Shown: positions 61,851 through 64,000 of the stretch, piece after piece
Layout of the letters: every line of letters begins with the position of its first letter
How positions within the stretch are numbered: position 1 is the stretch's first letter
Assembly (NCBI GenBank): GCA_004352715.1
Contig: SCFE01000009.1
Span: forward strand, 2,774,786-2,838,785
DNA length: 64,000 nucleotides
DNA from: Hofstenia miamia
Taxonomy: Eukaryota; Xenacoelomorpha; Acoela
Direction: 5' to 3'
Program-made: the position numbers and the translations under genes
Notes under the pieces: model-generated
Databases searched by the model: none
Told to the model about the DNA's origin: nothing
Seen by the model: the letters and a program-made list of their open reading frames with translations, nothing else

Positions 61851-62018
61851 CAGTGATTCTCAAACCCTTTTTATGTTACATACTTTTTTTAAGATAAGTG
61901 AGTAATTAAGTAAGAAATGAAGATTTATTAAATGATGTTGTCGCTATATTTTGTGTGGGACCCCAGTAAAGTTATATGGACCCCTGGGTTCCATGTGGAA
62001 CTCGGTTGAGAGGCACTG
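61851..62018. mobile_element. hAT (Charlie-like) MITE with perfect 8-bp target duplication
   Basis: The 168-bp element starts CAGTGATTCTCAAAC and ends GTTGAGAGGCACTG, imperfect inverted termini of the CAGTG(G)TTCTCAA type known from hAT-Charlie MITEs. It is flanked on both sides by ATCTAAAG (61843-61850 and 62019-62026). The interior is non-coding. A perfect duplication points to a fairly recent insertion. Confidence 0.85.
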
Positions 62019-62943
62019 ATCTAAAGTTTTGGTTTTGCATATTTCAACAATTTGTCTTCCAAAGATAAACAGCTAATACATACCAAGGCACAAAAGTCTG
62101 AATTTCTAAGAGGCCTAATATTTACATAATTTCTATTGAGAAGGTGCTTTAGACCTTATTGCCTCAATGTAGCTACCACACAATGTTTACAGATTAGAGA
62201 CAAAAAATATTCTTTCTTGATTAAAAAATATTCCTCAACTATTTGAGTTTACTTAAATCTGAGTAATGTCCAATTTGTAATTAAATTCCTGATGCCTTAC
62301 GGACGCGTTTATCACTAACATTTGGAATTTCTACCTAAACGTTTCAATGCTAACAATTTCGAACGACTTTGATTTTACACTTGTAAAAGTGCGCGACTGT
62401 GCTAATAGACATCGTTGACAATCTGTTGACATAACAATCGACGCAATAATAAAAAGCGATTCAGTTGCTTACATCGAAAAGTGCTCAAATTCAATTAATC
62501 TTCAAATTTTTTAATTTTCATGAGTAATCAAATTAGTAAAATGGGAAAGCCTTTTGTCAAAATTACATCTTGTTCTGACCTCTATGCCAATCTTATCAGC
62601 TATGATTTGAAAAAAAACTTCGGATTATGGAATTGCAAATGAATCTGCACTGCGTTTCAATATATTTATTTTATGAGTGCCTAAATAAACGAAAACTAAA
62701 AATTCATGTGCAAGATATACTAATGTGCACAATAATATAGGCTATTATATAAGATTTGACCTCCAAACATGAATTTATAGATGTCAGACTTCTTATAAAT
62801 TTAGTTATTAATATATTTAGGGTTAAATAATTAATATATTTAGGCTTAAATAATTTTTAATGTATACAATTTTAGTATCTCAAAGTTTGTAAAAATCTAG
62901 CCAAGATGGCTGAAGATTTATGTTATAAAATAGAAATGCTTAC

Positions 62944-62997
62944 CTTTTTAACGAGCTTAAATTTAAATAAATTCACGAATAAATGCCCACTAGTCAT
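62944..62997 (-). CDS. Candidate first coding exon of the SMAD6/7-like gene
   Basis: On the minus strand an ATG at 62997 opens MTSGHLFVNLFKFKLVKK and stops at a perfect donor AAAAAG|GTAAGC in phase 0. The MH1 exon starts in phase 0 with LLNKAPARSS, so the joined start reads ...FKFKLVKKLLNKAPA. This resembles the conserved I-SMAD N-terminus (MFR+KRS.LV+RLW+SR). Promoter-like sites lie 60-90 nt upstream. An earlier ATG (at about 63021) is out of frame and terminates at the start ATG region (CGATGA). The link to the MH1 exon, 7.6 kb away, is inferred from phase and resemblance only. Confidence 0.45.
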
Positions 62998-63055
62998 CGG
63001 GATGTTAATAAATGCCGCATGTATACGGATTGAACTTTTAAAACTGTTGGTTAAA

Positions 63056-63085
63056 TGACGTAACGAAATTGAACGCTATGATTGG
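63056..63085 (-). promoter_or_regulatory. Promoter-like cluster: CCAAT box and CRE-like site
   Basis: On the minus strand CCAATC (63085-63080) is followed by TTACGTCA (63063-63056), a CRE half-site variant, 60-90 nt before the candidate start codon at 62997. The spacing is what one expects for a core promoter with a short 5'UTR. No TATA box is evident. Confidence 0.35.
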
Positions 63086-64000
63086 ATAAGAGCACGTTCA
63101 CTGCTGAAATGGAGGAGAAATTCATAACCAATTAAATGTAAGATGTGTAATTAAAGCGTATTTTGTTAAGATACGAATCGCCTCTGATTAAAAACATTTG
63201 GTAAAAGAAACAAATAATTTTCTTTGATCGTTTTTTATATTTCCACTTGAAAGACGATATTAATTTTCTAAAGTGTTAGCATTTTTAGGAGTACACGAGA
63301 TATAAATAGAAATGTAGATTACATCAAAGTTCAAGTTTTACAATGTATTTTACACGTTGCTTTGATGATTGTCTTAACATATTAGTGTGCATTTATTAAG
63401 TGCTTAACGTTGAGTTTTCCTAAAAAATAATAAAATTCAATAGGATTATTAATATATATGGAGGTTAAAATATAGGAACTGATTTCTGTTCTATGAACGA
63501 CCCGTAATAATACGAGTGAAAAATGCAATTGATTTGCTAAAAAATAAATAAAAGCAAAACAAACAAATACTACAGCATAGTATATTTAAAATTAATAATA
63601 ACAATAACAATAACTTTTATTGTCTTGCCGCCAAAGGACAAGTAAATCAACAAGAAAAATAATTAAAAATATTTATAACATTTGAACATTCTTCTATAAA
63701 GAAAGATGTGCCTGTATATATCAGGAAACATGACGTGCAATTTCCAAGACACCAAGTTAGGAAGTAGTGGATGACTCGGTTGGGAAGTGACAAATTTGTA
63801 ATATTTTTAGTCTTCTTCTATCAAAATAGTGGTAAGACAGTGTCGTTTAGCACACCACTTGTATCTATAACACCTGTCTAAAAATCATTGGACTTTTTTG
63901 ATACATCTGAAGTCAGCTCCATAAACAATTAAACCTTATTTGATCTTGGCTAAAAACAAAGCTTCAAAAACATTATTTATTAATGTAAATATATATATAT
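63086..64000. other. No gene seen apart from the LINE-like tail
   Basis: Upstream flank of the SMAD-like promoter; no coding segment is supported. The window ends in the start of another TA run. Confidence 0.4.
63590..63660 (-). mobile_element. LINE-like 3' tail
   Basis: Reversed, the segment reads CCTTTGGCGGCAAGACAATA followed by AAAGTTATTGTTATTGTTATT, a short 3' end with (TTATTG)n tail like that of the LINE ending at 3115. The body upstream (63660-63960) has no recognised coding sequence. Confidence 0.4.

Larger units (their letters stand above)
55322..62943. other. Probable first intron of the SMAD-like gene
   Basis: No strongly supported gene. An ATG-started 35-codon stretch at 56734-56629 (MKIDNDVLNRRRFYNGDEEI..., donor ATAG|GTAGAA, phase 1) could be an alternative first exon but needs a weak acceptor inside the MH1 exon. 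Contains microsatellites, one gap and two hAT-like repeats, listed separately. Confidence 0.35.
29101..62997 (-). other. Span of the inhibitory SMAD (SMAD6/7-like) gene
   Basis: Minus-strand gene model assembled from same-strand exons in domain order: 62997-62944 (start), 55321-55039 (MH1), 31890-31804 (PY motif) and 29615-29113 (MH2, stop). Lengths 54, 283, 87 and 503 sum to 927 nt, 308 residues, and all junction phases agree. Three optional exons (49117-49006, 35695-35631, 34667-34590) together keep the frame and would give 393 residues. I-SMADs bind activated type I TGF-beta/BMP receptors and recruit SMURF ubiquitin ligases. Human SMAD7 has 426 residues. The introns are about 7.6 kb, 23 kb and, after removing the duplicated block, about 0.76 kb. 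The gene order and phases are inferred without transcript data. Confidence 0.65.

Noticed and set aside
62906-63058. Plus-strand 50-codon ORF starting in a perfect Kozak context (CCAAGATGG)
   Set aside because: It overlaps the candidate minus-strand promoter and first exon, has no hydrophobic or domain pattern, and the ATGG sits in a YY1-like site that explains the context.
1-64000. CRISPR array, prokaryotic operon or phage island
   Set aside because: No regularly spaced repeats or dense ORF clusters. The 84-bp periodicity at 8-9 kb is the zinc-finger array.

Overview
This window is A+T-rich metazoan DNA (about 70% A+T by eye). It has short exons, introns of up to tens of kilobases, many (TA)n microsatellites and decayed transposons of several classes. 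An inhibitory SMAD, a C2H2 zinc-finger array and a sulfotransferase-like gene show that it is an animal. I cannot place the species from sequence alone. Five N runs, four single-N joins and a sequencing-adapter remnant show a short-read scaffold with local errors.

The main gene lies on the minus strand across about 29.1-63.0 kb and appears to be an inhibitory SMAD (SMAD6/7 class), an intracellular brake on TGF-beta/BMP signalling. The pieces are a candidate first exon at 62,997 behind a CCAAT/CRE-like promoter, an MH1 exon (55,321-55,039) with the four zinc ligands, an exon with a PPxY motif (31,890-31,804) and the MH2 exon (29,615-29,113). The MH2 exon ends in a C-terminus like SMAD7 and has a poly(A) signal 7 nt after the stop. 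All splice phases agree. Three further small minus-strand exons in the 23-kb intron also fit the phase but are less certain.

Layout: 0-7 kb is a transposon graveyard holding a LINE ORF1 remnant, a hAT-type element with a LINE reverse-transcriptase fragment inside it, hAT transposase remnants in both orientations and the end of a DDE transposase. A possible minus-strand membrane-protein gene sits at 3.4-4.3 kb. At 7.9-9.04 kb there is a minus-strand array of C2H2 fingers, cut by an assembly N and decaying after a 1-nt deletion. From 11 to 19 kb there is a possible three-exon plus-strand gene of unknown function, followed at 19.4 kb by an intronless sulfotransferase-like gene. From 20.5 to 27.2 kb there are LINE remnants, including a YLDD-type reverse transcriptase with a C-terminal zinc-knuckle-like region. 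At 29.2-31.4 kb an 828-bp block carrying most of the MH2 exon is exactly duplicated around a 594-bp foreign-looking segment bounded by single Ns, almost certainly a scaffolding error. The rest, 32-64 kb, is mostly intronic DNA of the SMAD gene with microsatellites, MITE-like elements and gaps.

I found no CRISPR array, tRNA, rRNA or prokaryote-like gene cluster, and no convincing new multigene system. The most informative results are the reconstructed divergent I-SMAD gene and the assembly faults that break it.
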